A stretch of DNA of 64,000 nucleotides from NCBI GenBank assembly GCA_017449525.1, contig JAFTFL010000017.1, positions 62,001-126,000 of the forward strand, read 5' to 3'. Position numbers and translations under genes: made by a program. The stretch comes from Bacteroidales bacterium. Its GTDB lineage: Bacteria; Bacteroidota; Bacteroidia; Bacteroidales; P3. The notes beneath the pieces are model-generated. The model saw only the letters and a list, made by a program, of their open reading frames with translations. It was not told the DNA's origin and made no database searches. How positions within the stretch are numbered: the stretch's first letter is position 1; every line of letters starts with the position of its first letter. This document shows positions 38,393 to 48,050 of the stretch, one piece after another.

Positions 38393-40374
38393 GATTGCGG
38401 AGTAGAGTCGGCGGGATGAGTGGTGTCGGCAGTTTGGGCTGCAGAAGATGAGTCGGTGGCCTGCTGGTCTAATGCGCAGAAGACGCTGTTATTACTGACA
38501 AACTCTGGCACAATGGACTTCATCTTAGCCACCAACCGCATGGGGTCGAGCGTTGGCATGAGTTGCCACAACTCAGCATACTCACGGTCTATCTCGGCCA
38601 AATCGTAACGCCGCACCTGTGCGCGCATAATCTTAGGATGGTAGGTGGCAATGGTGTTCTCCTTCGTGGCAAGCAGTTCTTCGTACAACTTCTCACCTGG
38701 ACGTAGACCAATCTCCTTAATCTCGATATTGCGCAAGCCCGAGAGTTGAATCATGCGGCGTGCCAAGTCGTAGATCCGGACAGGTCGCCCCATGTCGAAC
38801 ACAAAGATGTCGCCTCCCTCACCCATGGCACCAGCCTCAAGAACGAGGTTGCACGCTTCGGGGATGGTCATGAAGTATCGGATAATATCGCGATGGGTAA
38901 CCGTCAGTGGGCCACCATCGGCCAACTGCTTCTTGAAAAGCGGTATGACACTACCATTGCTGCCCAGCACATTGCCGAAGCGAGTGGTTACGAAGTGCGT
39001 CGTAACATTGCTGCGCGATTGGATGTAAATCTCGGCCATGCGCTTCGTGGCTCCCATGACATTGGTGGGGTTCACCGCCTTGTCTGTGGAAATCATGACG
39101 AACTTCTGCGCCTTGTACTCGATGGCCAGGTCGGCCAAATTCTTTGTGCCGAACACATTGACATAGATGGCCTCATAAGGATTTTCCTCCATGAAGGGCA
39201 CATGCTTGTAGGCCGCCGCATGATAGATGAGTTGCGGATGATACTTGTCGAACACTTCGCGCATGCGCCGCTCGTCCTTGACGTTTGCAATGACAAACTC
39301 CATGTGGTCGACATAAGAGCGGTATGGCTCTTTGTTGCGCAGTTCGAACTGTAGGTCATACATGGGCGACTCGGCCTGGTCGAGCATCACTATTTTAGAG
39401 GGTTTGTACTGGATGAGTTGCCTGCAAATCTCGCTGCCGATGGAGCCAGCAGCCCCTGTTACAAGTACCACCTTGTCAAGTACCTCGCGAACGATGTTCA
39501 TGTTGTCCATCTTGATAGTCTCACGCTGTAGCAAATCCTCTATCTTGATATCCTCAATCTGGCTGGAGGAGAACGACCCATTAATCCACATCGTAATGTG
39601 TGGCACCGACTTCACAACAAGACCGAGGTCGAGGGCGTGGCTTGAAACGGCTCGCTTGAGGGAGAGGCGGATGTTTGGGATAGCGATAATGAACTGCTGT
39701 ACGTGCTTTTGATAGACAAAACGCTCGGTAAGCACGTCTCGGACACTACGGACGGGAACTCCATTCAGTTCTTGATTAATCTTGACGCGGTCGTCATCAG
39801 CAAAACTTACAATATTGTATTCGTAGTGCAAGTCTTGCTGCAGGGCATTCTGAGCGATGACCCCAGCAGCTCCTGCACCATAAATGATCACATTGACCTG
39901 TGGGCGATGCCGACGGAAATACTGGTTATAGATACGTTGCATCACCATGCGAGAGAAGATAATCATGATGATGAGCAAAGCCGACATCATCAGGCTCTCA
40001 CGATAGGAGGGCAAGTAATTTCGGGTAATTATGGCTGGGGTAATGTTGTTGTTGACAAGATTGATTATCCAACATACTGCTAAAGGAATGGTGCCAGCGA
40101 GTATAATCTTGTAGATGTCGCTGAAGCCCGCATGGCGTATGATGCCTTTATAGGAACCTACAGCCAGAAATGAAAGCAGCGTGAGTCCGCCCATCATGAG
40201 GAACTTTGTCAAAATGGTACTCCATTCAATGTCTGCTGTATGACGCAACGAAAAGAGCTCCGTCAACACAAATGCCACAACGAATATCAGCATGTCGATG
40301 CCCAGCACAATCCAACGGGGAACAGTGGAATGGCGGTATCTCTTGACCAATTTGTACACCAATTCTCTAATCAT
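38389..40374 (-). CDS. Membrane-bound UDP-sugar 4,6-dehydratase (CapD/WbpM type)
   Basis: A 661-residue protein with four N-terminal membrane helices (residues about 20-130), a first Rossmann-like domain ([19 protein letters not shown], near 158) and a catalytic C-terminal dehydratase domain ([19 protein letters not shown], near 305; [20 protein letters not shown], near 420). Members such as WbpM, PglF and FlaA1-like enzymes dehydrate UDP-GlcNAc at C4 and C6 to a 4-keto-6-deoxy sugar used in O-antigen or glycan synthesis at the inner membrane. The exact stereochemistry cannot be read from the sequence. It lies 59 bases after wbpA. Confidence 0.9.
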   Translation of the reverse strand: MIRELVYKLVKRYRHSTVPRWIVLGIDMLIFVVAFVLTELFSLRHTADIEWSTILTKFLMMGGLTLLSFLAVGSYKGIIRHAGFSDIYKIILAGTIPLAVCWIINLVNNNITPAIITRNYLPSYRESLMMSALLIIMIIFSRMVMQRIYNQYFRRHRPQVNVIIYGAGAAGVIAQNALQQDLHYEYNIVSFADDDRVKINQELNGVPVRSVRDVLTERFVYQKHVQQFIIAIPNIRLSLKRAVSSHALDLGLVVKSVPHITMWINGSFSSSQIEDIKIEDLLQRETIKMDNMNIVREVLDKVVLVTGAAGSIGSEICRQLIQYKPSKIVMLDQAESPMYDLQFELRNKEPYRSYVDHMEFVIANVKDERRMREVFDKYHPQLIYHAAAYKHVPFMEENPYEAIYVNVFGTKNLADLAIEYKAQKFVMISTDKAVNPTNVMGATKRMAEIYIQSRSNVTTHFVTTRFGNVLGSNGSVIPLFKKQLADGGPLTVTHRDIIRYFMTIPEACNLVLEAGAMGEGGDIFVFDMGRPVRIYDLARRMIQLSGLRNIEIKEIGLRPGEKLYEELLATKENTIATYHPKIMRAQVRRYDLAEIDREYAELWQLMPTLDPMRLVAKMKSIVPEFVSNNSVFCALDQQATDSSSAAQTADTTHPADSTPQS

Positions 40375-40433
40375 GGCTCTATATTTACATTTGTATTTCT
40401 ATTCTCTATCTGCTGTATTGATTACTCTAAAAA

Positions 40434-41717
40434 CTACAATCTTGCATCAACGATGGCTCGCGGAAGTGCCGCAGGCACATCGTATATCACGCCACCTTCG
40501 CGCACCAAGCCACGGACATCAAGGGTGCATAATTCTTGATGTCCAACCGCCAAAATAACTGCATCGTAGTTCGTACCACTATGCAGCGCTGGCAGCAGAC
40601 GAATGGCGTAGTCGCGCTCCACCAATATGGGGTCAACCACTGGGTCGTAGATGTCGATGTGCATGTCGTAGTCCGATAAGGTGCGTAGCACATCGACCAC
40701 TTTGGTATTGCGGATGTCGGGACAATTGGCTTTGAAGGCAAAGCCAAGTATCAGCACATTGGCACCCTTCACCATCAGCCCTTTTATGTTCATCTGGCGT
40801 ACCACCTGCTGAGCCACGTAAGCCCCCATGCTGTCGTTCAGTCGACGTGCATTCGTCATTACGCGAGGTAAAATGCCATAGACCTGTGCCTTTTGAATGA
40901 GGTAATAGGGGTCGACTCCAATACAGTGTCCCCCCACCAACCCAGGCTGCATGCGCACAAAGTTCCACTTGGTCGAGGCCGCTTCCAATACGTCGCGCGT
41001 GTCAATGCCCATAGCGTTGAAGATGCGCGCCACTTCGTTCATAAACGCAATGTTCACGTCGCGCTGCGTGTTTTCAATTATCTTCGAGGCCTCTGCCACT
41101 TTGATAGATGAGGCTCGGAATATACCGCCTTTGAGCACAGACGCATAAAGGTTGTCAACCCTACACACCGCTTCCTCATTGGAACCCGAAGTAACCTTAC
41201 AGATATTTTCCACCGTGTGCAGGGTGTCGCCCGGGTTGATGCGCTCGGGAGAATAGCCAACAACGAAATCCACGTTGTAGCGCAAGCCCGAAACTCGTTC
41301 CAGCTCTGGCACACATTCCTCCTCGGTTACCCCAGGATAGACCGTTGACTCAAATACCACCAGGTCTCCTGTCTTCAGCAGGCCGCCCACTGTGGTACAG
41401 GCCGAAAGCAGCGGCGTAAGGTCGGGGCGATTGTACGTATCTACAGGTGTAGGCACCGCCACAATGAAAGTGTTGCAGTTGCGTACCGCATTGGCATCGC
41501 TGCTAAAACGGAGTCTACCACGCTGTGCCGACAACAATTCGTCGGACGACGCTGTCCCCGTTGCATCACGCCCTTCGCGAAGGGCTTGTACACGCTCAGC
41601 ATTCACGTCGTAGCCCACTACATCGTAGCGTGTAGCGAACATCATTGCCAACGGCAAGCCGACGTAGCCCAATCCAACTACACCTATATTATAATATGTG
41701 TTGTCCGTTGCATTCAT
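40434..41717 (-). CDS. wbpA: UDP-N-acetylglucosamine 6-dehydrogenase (WbpA type)
   Basis: A 427-residue member of the UDP-sugar dehydrogenase family of the WbpA/TviB branch. It oxidises C6 of UDP-GlcNAc to the acid with two NAD. The N-terminal NAD-binding motif is VVGLGYVGLPLAMMFA. The catalytic region is GLVGGHCIGVDPYYLIQKA near residue 262 with the active-site cysteine. The C-terminal domain begins VKGANVLILGFAFK. The four neighbours wbpB, wbpD and wbpE upstream complete the route to UDP-GlcNAc(3NAc)A, which favours WbpA over a ManNAc dehydrogenase. Start and wbpE stop overlap by four bases. Confidence 0.9.
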   Translation of the reverse strand: MNATDNTYYNIGVVGLGYVGLPLAMMFATRYDVVGYDVNAERVQALREGRDATGTASSDELLSAQRGRLRFSSDANAVRNCNTFIVAVPTPVDTYNRPDLTPLLSACTTVGGLLKTGDLVVFESTVYPGVTEEECVPELERVSGLRYNVDFVVGYSPERINPGDTLHTVENICKVTSGSNEEAVCRVDNLYASVLKGGIFRASSIKVAEASKIIENTQRDVNIAFMNEVARIFNAMGIDTRDVLEAASTKWNFVRMQPGLVGGHCIGVDPYYLIQKAQVYGILPRVMTNARRLNDSMGAYVAQQVVRQMNIKGLMVKGANVLILGFAFKANCPDIRNTKVVDVLRTLSDYDMHIDIYDPVVDPILVERDYAIRLLPALHSGTNYDAVILAVGHQELCTLDVRGLVREGGVIYDVPAALPRAIVDARL

Positions 41718-42856
41718 GAGCCAATTGTCTTCTTATCAGTATTGCTGTCTCCCGCCACTTGAAGTGCTCGTACCACAGTGTCTACCTCTTCATCAGTGAG
41801 ATAAGGATGGATGGGCAATGACAGCACCTCGCTGGTCAACCGCACGGCCGTAGCGCACGGCTGCTGCCGTAACGCAGCAAAAGCTGGCTGCTGACTCAGT
41901 GTGCGCGGATAGTACACAGCCGATGGCACGCCAGCCTCCTGTAGTGCTTCGCGCACTCGGTCGCGCTGGGAGACACGCACCGTGTACTGCGCCCATGCCG
42001 ACACCATATCGTTGGGTATCACTGGCAACCCTACACTTTCCGACGAAAGATGCTCTTGGTAGCGACTGGCTACTTGCTGCACCACCTGCTGTTCACTACT
42101 AAGATGGCGCAACTTCACCAGCAGAGCAGCTGCTTGCAGGGTGTCCAATCGCGAGTTAAGTCCAATACGGACATTATCATACTTGTCTGCGCCCTTGCCA
42201 TGCACTCGCAACGAGCGCAGCATCGATGCCCAATCATCATTGTCGGTAAACAGCGCGCCACCATCGCCATAGCAGCCCAGTGGCTTGGCCGGAAAGAAAG
42301 AGGTGGTGGCAATATCGCCAAAAGAGCAGGCATGCCGACCGCCAAGCATGGCGCCGAAACCTTGTGCACCGTCTTCTATCAGCAGAAGGCCTTCTGAATG
42401 ACACCATGGCTCCAACATCGTATAATCTGCTGTACGGCCAAACAGGTCGACAGCAATAACCGCTTTGGGCGTGAACTGCGCCGCCTGCCTCACCGAATCG
42501 TACTTAGCCTTGAGGTCTGCTACACTAATATTGTATGTGAACTCATCCACATCTACAAATACAGGCGTGGCACCAACCAAAGCAACGGCTTCAGCCGTTG
42601 CAAAGAAAGTGAAGTCGGGTACAAATACAGCGTCGCCTTGTCCCACTTGTAGAGTTCGCAGTGCCAAATACAACGCATCCGTTCCACTGGCACAACTGAC
42701 ACAGTGCCGCACACCCACATAATCGGCCAGTCGAGCCTCCAGCTCGGCCACAGAATCTCCCATAATGTAGAACGAAGAGTCCATGACACGAAGCAGCGCC
42801 TCGTTCATCTCCTCCTTCATGGCCGTGTATTGTCTATGTAGATCCCGCAGTTGCAT
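41714..42856 (-). CDS. wbpE: UDP-3-keto sugar aminotransferase (WbpE type)
   Basis: A 380-residue DegT/DnrJ/EryC1 pyridoxal-phosphate aminotransferase. In the Wbp route it transfers an amino group from glutamate to C3 of UDP-3-keto-GlcNAcA. The PLP lysine is in SFFPAKPLGCYGDGGALF near residue 185; EDGAQGFGA near residue 161 carries the aspartate that contacts the pyridine nitrogen. DegT enzymes are hard to tell apart by sequence, but the position between wbpA and wbpD, with no gap to either, makes WbpE the natural assignment. Confidence 0.88.
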   Translation of the reverse strand: MQLRDLHRQYTAMKEEMNEALLRVMDSSFYIMGDSVAELEARLADYVGVRHCVSCASGTDALYLALRTLQVGQGDAVFVPDFTFFATAEAVALVGATPVFVDVDEFTYNISVADLKAKYDSVRQAAQFTPKAVIAVDLFGRTADYTMLEPWCHSEGLLLIEDGAQGFGAMLGGRHACSFGDIATTSFFPAKPLGCYGDGGALFTDNDDWASMLRSLRVHGKGADKYDNVRIGLNSRLDTLQAAALLVKLRHLSSEQQVVQQVASRYQEHLSSESVGLPVIPNDMVSAWAQYTVRVSQRDRVREALQEAGVPSAVYYPRTLSQQPAFAALRQQPCATAVRLTSEVLSLPIHPYLTDEEVDTVVRALQVAGDSNTDKKTIGS

Positions 42857-43417
42857 CTACTTTTGGTACAGCTTATCGTCTATCAATTCATAACTCCTAC
42901 CGCACGTACAGCGCAGGTCGTCATCAAGTCGCCGACCACATTCGCACACCCATCCCACTTGGCGCGCAGGCACTCCAACCATGAGTGCATAGTCTGGCAC
43001 ATCAGACGTTACCACAGCGCCCGCCGCAATCATGGCCGACTGGCCGATGGTCGTACCACATACCACCGTACTGTTTGCTCCCAGTGATGCACCACATCGC
43101 ACCAAAGTGGTGTCGTAATGCCCTTCAACAGGAAAACTGGCACGAGGCAGGCGCACATTGGTAAACACACATGAAGGCCCACAGAACACATCGTCCTCCA
43201 GTATTACCCCCTCATACACAGACACGTTATTCTGAATACGTACCCCACTGCCTATTTGCACATGAGGTCCAATATTGACATTTTGGCCCAATGAGCAGCG
43301 CTCCCCTATTCGAGCACCATGCTGCACATGGCAGAAGTGCCACACCTTGGTACCTCTGCCAATGCTGACATCCTCGTCAACATAGCTGCTGGGATGTATG
43401 TAGGGCTGGTCTACCAT
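42857..43417 (-). CDS. wbpD: UDP-sugar 3-N-acetyltransferase (WbpD type)
   Basis: A 186-residue left-handed beta-helix acyltransferase. It N-acetylates the C3 amino group of UDP-GlcNAc3NA with acetyl-CoA. Hexapeptide repeats run from about residue 5 to 145 (GRGTKVWHFCHVQHGARIGERC, CGTTIGQSAMIAAGAV). The end PARQVGWVCECGRRL with a second CTCG pair is a short cysteine-bearing tail that may bind a metal; it is present in several WbpD relatives. Start overlaps the wbpB stop by seven bases. Confidence 0.9.
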   Translation of the reverse strand: MVDQPYIHPSSYVDEDVSIGRGTKVWHFCHVQHGARIGERCSLGQNVNIGPHVQIGSGVRIQNNVSVYEGVILEDDVFCGPSCVFTNVRLPRASFPVEGHYDTTLVRCGASLGANSTVVCGTTIGQSAMIAAGAVVTSDVPDYALMVGVPARQVGWVCECGRRLDDDLRCTCGRSYELIDDKLYQK

Positions 43418-44373
43418 CCAAAGGGATGTTTTGAGAGTGGATATTTAGCGAAAGGATGGTAGTCGCCCTGTAGTCCGACTGGGGTTGCCACTCGAATGTC
43501 ATGTACCAACTGTATGCACAGAGCAGCCTCACCTATTCGGAAGCCTTTCCCTGACAGAATGTTAGAATAACTCTGCGTGTGCAGGTCGGTAAAACCTGTA
43601 CTAAACTCAAACTGCTCGCCGTCCACGGTGATAGTTCTATAGGTCCGCACCCCCTGCGACACAGCCTCCAGAGGAAGATGGTCGGCATTGATACTAAGGA
43701 AATAGCGCACCCGAGCATGTTCCAATTCAAGATAGCCCGCCACGCGGTCGTGCGATGCGACATGCACTACACTATTTCGAACAGCACCAAATATCCAAAT
43801 CAACATGTCGTAGAAATGGACTCCAATATTGGTGGCTATACCTCCACTTTTATGTTCGTCCCCTTTCCAGGAGGCGTAATACCAGTTGCCACGCGACGTG
43901 ATGTAACACAGGTCGACATCGTATATTTTGTCTGGCTGTTTCCACACCTGCTCACGAAGAGCCTGCACCGACGGATGCAACCGCAATTGCAGAATAGTAT
44001 AAGCCTTGTGTCCAGTTTCCTGTTCCATCTGCTGCAAGGCATCGAGATTCCACGGATTGAGCACCGCTGGCTTCTCGCACACCACGTCTGCCCCCAAGCG
44101 CAATCCATAGCGCGTGTGCGCATCGTGCAGATAATTGGGGGTGCATACCGACACGTAGTCTAACCCACAGCCTCGCTTGCGGAGCAGCGTGTTGTGTCGG
44201 TCAAACAATTCTTGTTCGGTGAAGAATGCAGCCTGTGGGAAATAACTGTCCAAGATGCCAACGCTATCGCAACGGTCGTAGGCCGACAACAGCATATTGC
44301 CAGTTTCCCTTATGGCTTTCAGATGACGCGGTGCTACGTATCCGCCCACGCCTATGATGGCAAAATTCTTCAT
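43411..44373 (-). CDS. wbpB: UDP-GlcNAcA 3-dehydrogenase (WbpB type)
   Basis: A 320-residue Gfo/Idh/MocA oxidoreductase. WbpB oxidises C3 of UDP-GlcNAcA to the 3-keto form for the WbpE transaminase. The NAD motif is AIIGVGGYVAPRHLKAI at residue 5, and the family EKP motif is in DVVCEKPAVLN near residue 95, followed by the catalytic domain with GGIATNIGVHFYDMLIW (His near residue 187). It overlaps the upstream WecA-like gene by four bases. With wbpD, wbpE and wbpA directly downstream, all four steps from UDP-GlcNAc are present. Confidence 0.9.
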   Translation of the reverse strand: MKNFAIIGVGGYVAPRHLKAIRETGNMLLSAYDRCDSVGILDSYFPQAAFFTEQELFDRHNTLLRKRGCGLDYVSVCTPNYLHDAHTRYGLRLGADVVCEKPAVLNPWNLDALQQMEQETGHKAYTILQLRLHPSVQALREQVWKQPDKIYDVDLCYITSRGNWYYASWKGDEHKSGGIATNIGVHFYDMLIWIFGAVRNSVVHVASHDRVAGYLELEHARVRYFLSINADHLPLEAVSQGVRTYRTITVDGEQFEFSTGFTDLHTQSYSNILSGKGFRIGEAALCIQLVHDIRVATPVGLQGDYHPFAKYPLSKHPFGW

Positions 44374-45578
44374 AGTACTGGTTCTTTACGTCGCGTACTG
44401 ATTTGCTTCCTTCCATCAATTCGATCCGCCAAAGCCACTCGAACTCGCTCTTCCCCCCTGCGCAGCAGTGCCAGACGGGTTTTGATTCGAGAAAAGCGCT
44501 GTTTCTGATGTTTTCGGAGCCATGTGAACAAGCCAATCGGTAGCACATCTACCACAATAGAAACGCCCAATACTATGAAGAATTGAAGAGTTACGCTTAT
44601 GCCTGTAGCCATGGCAGACCACACCAACATTACTATACCATTACTGAACAATATCAGCAACGCCGCGCCAAGATGCGTAAAACCCATGTCTACATAGCGG
44701 TGATGCAAGTGGCTACGGTCGGGAGTATATGGGTGTTTACCCCGTATCAGCCGTCCCAAAGCCACCCGTATCATGTCCACCATCGGTATGGAAACCACGG
44801 CAAAGGCAAAACTCAGATTGTACGTATTGACTTTCGATGCACTACCGTCGCCCGACAATAGCAGGCCTGCAGCCATGCAGGTGTACAACCCTAAAGCCAA
44901 CGACCCCGAGTCACCCATATACATCTTGTACTTGTTCGATATTACATTAAACGGGAAGAATGACAGCATAGCCCCAGTGTACACAAAAGATATGATTGCG
45001 AACGGCATCTGACCGTGCCGCAGACACCACACCCCACAGAGCAGGCTAATAAACATTCCTTCCAAAGCAGCCAACCCATCAATGCCATCAATAAGATTGA
45101 TAGCGTTGACCAGCATAACGCCAAGTAGTGTACTCAGCAGTATCGAAGGCACCATGCCTAATTCGTAGATATTGAGGAATCCGTTGAGATTCTCCACTCT
45201 GATATCACCACCCACCACAAGGATAATTAGGCATACTACCTGCATCAGCAATTTCTTTCCTGACGAGATGTCAATTGCATCGTCCACCATCCCCAATAGG
45301 GAGAACACCATAATCACACATACCACCGAAAACAAGCTGTTCAGATCCACAACCAAGTTGAAGACTAACAACGAAGACACTACTGCAAACACCACTGCTA
45401 TACCGCCCAGCACGGCCACCGGCCTGCGCTGCAACTTTCTATAGTTGGGCGAATCCAGGATGTGCTTCTTGCGAGCCATTGCTACAAGGTATGGCATAGC
45501 CATCCGCACCAGCACGAACGGCAGCAACATGGCTGCAATTACCACTACCCACGGATTGTTTGCCAAATACTCCACCAT
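44370..45578 (-). CDS. WecA-like undecaprenyl-phosphate sugar-1-phosphate transferase
   Basis: A 402-residue multi-pass membrane protein of the MraY/WecA family. It moves a sugar-1-phosphate, most often GlcNAc-1-phosphate, from UDP to undecaprenyl phosphate and so begins a lipid-linked glycan. About ten hydrophobic segments are visible. The catalytic aspartate motifs are GMVDDAIDIS near residue 95 and VNAINLIDGIDGLAALEG near residue 158. A cytoplasmic loop with RGKHPYTPDRSHLHHR near residue 278 matches the usual His-rich substrate loop. The basic C-terminal extension after the last helix is longer than in E. coli WecA. It starts 12 bases after the rmlD stop. Confidence 0.92.
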   Translation of the reverse strand: MVEYLANNPWVVVIAAMLLPFVLVRMAMPYLVAMARKKHILDSPNYRKLQRRPVAVLGGIAVVFAVVSSLLVFNLVVDLNSLFSVVCVIMVFSLLGMVDDAIDISSGKKLLMQVVCLIILVVGGDIRVENLNGFLNIYELGMVPSILLSTLLGVMLVNAINLIDGIDGLAALEGMFISLLCGVWCLRHGQMPFAIISFVYTGAMLSFFPFNVISNKYKMYMGDSGSLALGLYTCMAAGLLLSGDGSASKVNTYNLSFAFAVVSIPMVDMIRVALGRLIRGKHPYTPDRSHLHHRYVDMGFTHLGAALLILFSNGIVMLVWSAMATGISVTLQFFIVLGVSIVVDVLPIGLFTWLRKHQKQRFSRIKTRLALLRRGEERVRVALADRIDGRKQISTRRKEPVL

Positions 45579-45590
45579 CGCACCTATAGC

Positions 45591-46469
45591 TTACTTGCCT
45601 TGTCGTGTTAACAGATTAGTGATGCATCGCTGCACCGATGCTTCCCAATGAGGTATTTCCAAGTCAAAGGCCGACTTGACAGCCGTCTTATCGAGCACTG
45701 AATATGCAGGACGGTGCACCTTGGACGGGAACTCATTACTATGACAGGGCAGTACACGACACGTGCCAGCGTTCGACTCGCGTGCTATGGCCACTGCAAA
45801 GTCGTACCAGCTACACACGCCTTCATTGCTGTAATGGTACGTACCACACGCCACATTCCCCTCGCCTATAGCTTCCACCATTCTGGTCAGAGCCGAAGCC
45901 AAGTCTCCTGCATAGGTGGGCGTACCCACCTGGTCGAACACCACTTTCACCTCTGTTCTTTCGGAGAAGAGGCGCAGCATAGTCTTTGCGAAATTAGTTC
46001 CATACTCACTATAGAGCCACGCCGTCCGCACAATAAGATACCGACAACCGGACTTACGCAGCACTTCTTCGCCAGCCCACTTGGTGCGCCCATACGCGCC
46101 AAGAGGTGCAGCAGGAGTCTGCTCGGTGCACGGAAGGCAGTTCTGGATGCCACCGAACACATAGTCCGTCGACACGTGTAACAACCATCCGTCGCACTCC
46201 TTCATAGCCTGGGCCATATTGTCGACGGCAGTGCAATTCACAGCATAAGCTGTCGCCTCGTCGTCCTCTGCACGGTCCACATTGGTATAGGCCGCACAAT
46301 TTACTATAACTTCTATTTCATGCTGGTGCACATACTGGCGCACTGCAGCGGCATCGCAAACATCCAACTCTGCCACGTCCACATAGAAACACCTATGCTC
46401 CGTACGCTGCATCGTACTCCGCATGTGAGTACCCAGTTGTCCGTTAGCTCCTGTTACTAAAACGTTCAT
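45591..46469 (-). CDS. rmlD: dTDP-4-dehydrorhamnose reductase
   Basis: A 292-residue RmlD, last enzyme of dTDP-L-rhamnose synthesis, reducing the 4-keto group with NADPH. The NAD(P) loop is NVLVTGANGQLGTHMR at residue 2, VDRAEDDEATAYAVN near residue 65 is typical of RmlD, and the catalytic tyrosine-lysine pair is in LGAYGRTKWAGEE near residue 130. It lies 46 bases after rmlC and 12 bases before the WecA-like gene. Confidence 0.95.
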   Translation of the reverse strand: MNVLVTGANGQLGTHMRSTMQRTEHRCFYVDVAELDVCDAAAVRQYVHQHEIEVIVNCAAYTNVDRAEDDEATAYAVNCTAVDNMAQAMKECDGWLLHVSTDYVFGGIQNCLPCTEQTPAAPLGAYGRTKWAGEEVLRKSGCRYLIVRTAWLYSEYGTNFAKTMLRLFSERTEVKVVFDQVGTPTYAGDLASALTRMVEAIGEGNVACGTYHYSNEGVCSWYDFAVAIARESNAGTCRVLPCHSNEFPSKVHRPAYSVLDKTAVKSAFDLEIPHWEASVQRCITNLLTRQGK

Positions 46470-46515
46470 CTTCGTTACTGCACCACCCTCCGTTGCAGGG
46501 TCTACTCCATAGCAC

Positions 46516-47079
46516 TTATAATTCGTACAAAAAAGGCGAGTCCAACTCAGCCAAAGGTCTATGTGTTCTGTCCTTGTCGGAGAGGATAACCTCTGCCTGA
46601 CTCAACTGCCAATCGATGCCAATAGAAGGGTCATCCCATGCAATGGCATCTTCGGATGTTGGCTCATAGTACGCATCACACTTATATTGAAACACAGCTT
46701 CGCTACTCAATACCGCGAAGCCATGTGCAAAACCTTTCGGAATAAAGAACTGCCTGTGGTTGTCTGCTGTAAGTTCTACCGCCTCATACTGTCCATAGGT
46801 GGGCGAGCCTCGGCGTATGTCCACCGCCACATCAAGCACGCGGCCTTCCACCACACGCACCAGTTTACTTTGTGCAAATGGAGGGCGCTGAAAGTGCAAG
46901 CCACGCACTACTCCCCGCCGTGACTTCGACTCATTGTCCTGCACAAAACTGATGTCAAGACCCGTCTGCTGTGCAAAGTCGCGTACATTGTAGCTCTCAA
47001 AGAAATAACCGCGACTATCGCCATGCAGGGTGGGCTCGATGATGAACAGCCCACTAATCGAGGAGCGAATAATCTTCAT
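46516..47079 (-). CDS. rmlC: dTDP-4-dehydrorhamnose 3,5-epimerase
   Basis: A 187-residue cupin-type epimerase acting on dTDP-4-keto-6-deoxyglucose at C3 and C5. Family motifs are DSRGYFFESYN near residue 21, FVQDNESKSRRGVVRGLHFQ near residue 45 with the catalytic histidine, and FFIPKGFAHGFAVLS near residue 110. Length fits the family. It sits 43 bases after rmlA and 46 bases before rmlD. The dehydratase RmlB that makes its substrate has no gene in this window. Confidence 0.95.
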   Translation of the reverse strand: MKIIRSSISGLFIIEPTLHGDSRGYFFESYNVRDFAQQTGLDISFVQDNESKSRRGVVRGLHFQRPPFAQSKLVRVVEGRVLDVAVDIRRGSPTYGQYEAVELTADNHRQFFIPKGFAHGFAVLSSEAVFQYKCDAYYEPTSEDAIAWDDPSIGIDWQLSQAEVILSDKDRTHRPLAELDSPFLYEL

Positions 47080-47122
47080 TACACCTATATATTATATGAA
47101 CGTTGTGCGTCGTCTCCATTGT

Positions 47123-48001
47123 CTACCGAGTGTGAAGTAGTGACATCAAGTACTGTCCGTACTGGTTTTTAATCATCGGTGTGGCTATACGCACAATGTC
47201 TTCGTCGTTAATCCAGCCGTTTTCATAGGCAATGCTTTCCAGGCAAGCCACCTTGAGACCCTGGCGTTTCTCTATCACTTCAATGAAGGTAGAGGCCTCC
47301 GCCAGTGAGTCATGAGTACCCGTGTCGAGCCATGCGAAGCCTCGTCCCATAAGCTGCACCATCAACTCCCCATCTTGTAGGAACTGCTGGTTGACCGATG
47401 TAATCTCCAACTCGCCACGGGCCGATGGCTTGATGGACTTGGCCACCTGTACCACTTTATTGGGGTAGAAGTAGAGACCCACCACGGCATAATTCGACTT
47501 GGGTGTCTTGGGTTTCTCCTCGATTGAGAGCACATTGCCCTGCTTATCGAACTCCGCCACTCCGTAGCGCTTAGGGTCGGCTACCCAGTAGCCAAACACC
47601 GTAGCCTTCCGTTCCTGCTCCACAGCCTGCACGGCCTGTCGCAGCATGTTGCCAAAACCGTTACCCTGAAAGATGTTGTCGCCAAGCACCAAACACACCG
47701 AGTCGTTGCCTATAAACTCTTCGCCGATAATGAAAGCTTGCGCCAACCCGTCGGGCGAAGGTTGCTCAGCGTACGAGAAATACACCCCAAAGTCGCTCCC
47801 ATCTCCCAACAGGCGACGGAATGCAGGCAGGTCGGCCGGCGTGGAGATAATGAGGATGTCGCGGATGCCTGCCAGCATCAATGCAGAGATGGGATAGTAC
47901 ACCATAGGCTTGTCGTAGATGGGCAGCAGTTGCTTACTCACTCCCTTGGTGATGGGGTATAGACGTGTGCCAGAACCTCCGGCCAATACAATTCCTTTCA
48001 T
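47123..48001 (-). CDS. rmlA: Glucose-1-phosphate thymidylyltransferase
   Basis: A 292-residue RmlA that makes dTDP-glucose from dTTP and glucose-1-phosphate. The start at 48001 gives [20 protein letters not shown] with the nucleotide-binding signature; [15 protein letters not shown] and [13 protein letters not shown] follow in the expected order. The frame remains open for 75 more codons upstream, but that stretch is the hexanucleotide repeat of the kinase gene read in another frame (Gly-Thr repeats) and is not part of the enzyme. It starts 49 bases after the kinase stop. Confidence 0.96.
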   Translation of the reverse strand: MKGIVLAGGSGTRLYPITKGVSKQLLPIYDKPMVYYPISALMLAGIRDILIISTPADLPAFRRLLGDGSDFGVYFSYAEQPSPDGLAQAFIIGEEFIGNDSVCLVLGDNIFQGNGFGNMLRQAVQAVEQERKATVFGYWVADPKRYGVAEFDKQGNVLSIEEKPKTPKSNYAVVGLYFYPNKVVQVAKSIKPSARGELEITSVNQQFLQDGELMVQLMGRGFAWLDTGTHDSLAEASTFIEVIEKRQGLKVACLESIAYENGWINDEDIVRIATPMIKNQYGQYLMSLLHTR

Positions 48002-48050
48002 ATTACTACTCCTGTTGTGAACAATCAGTATCGCGACACCGCACGTACGG

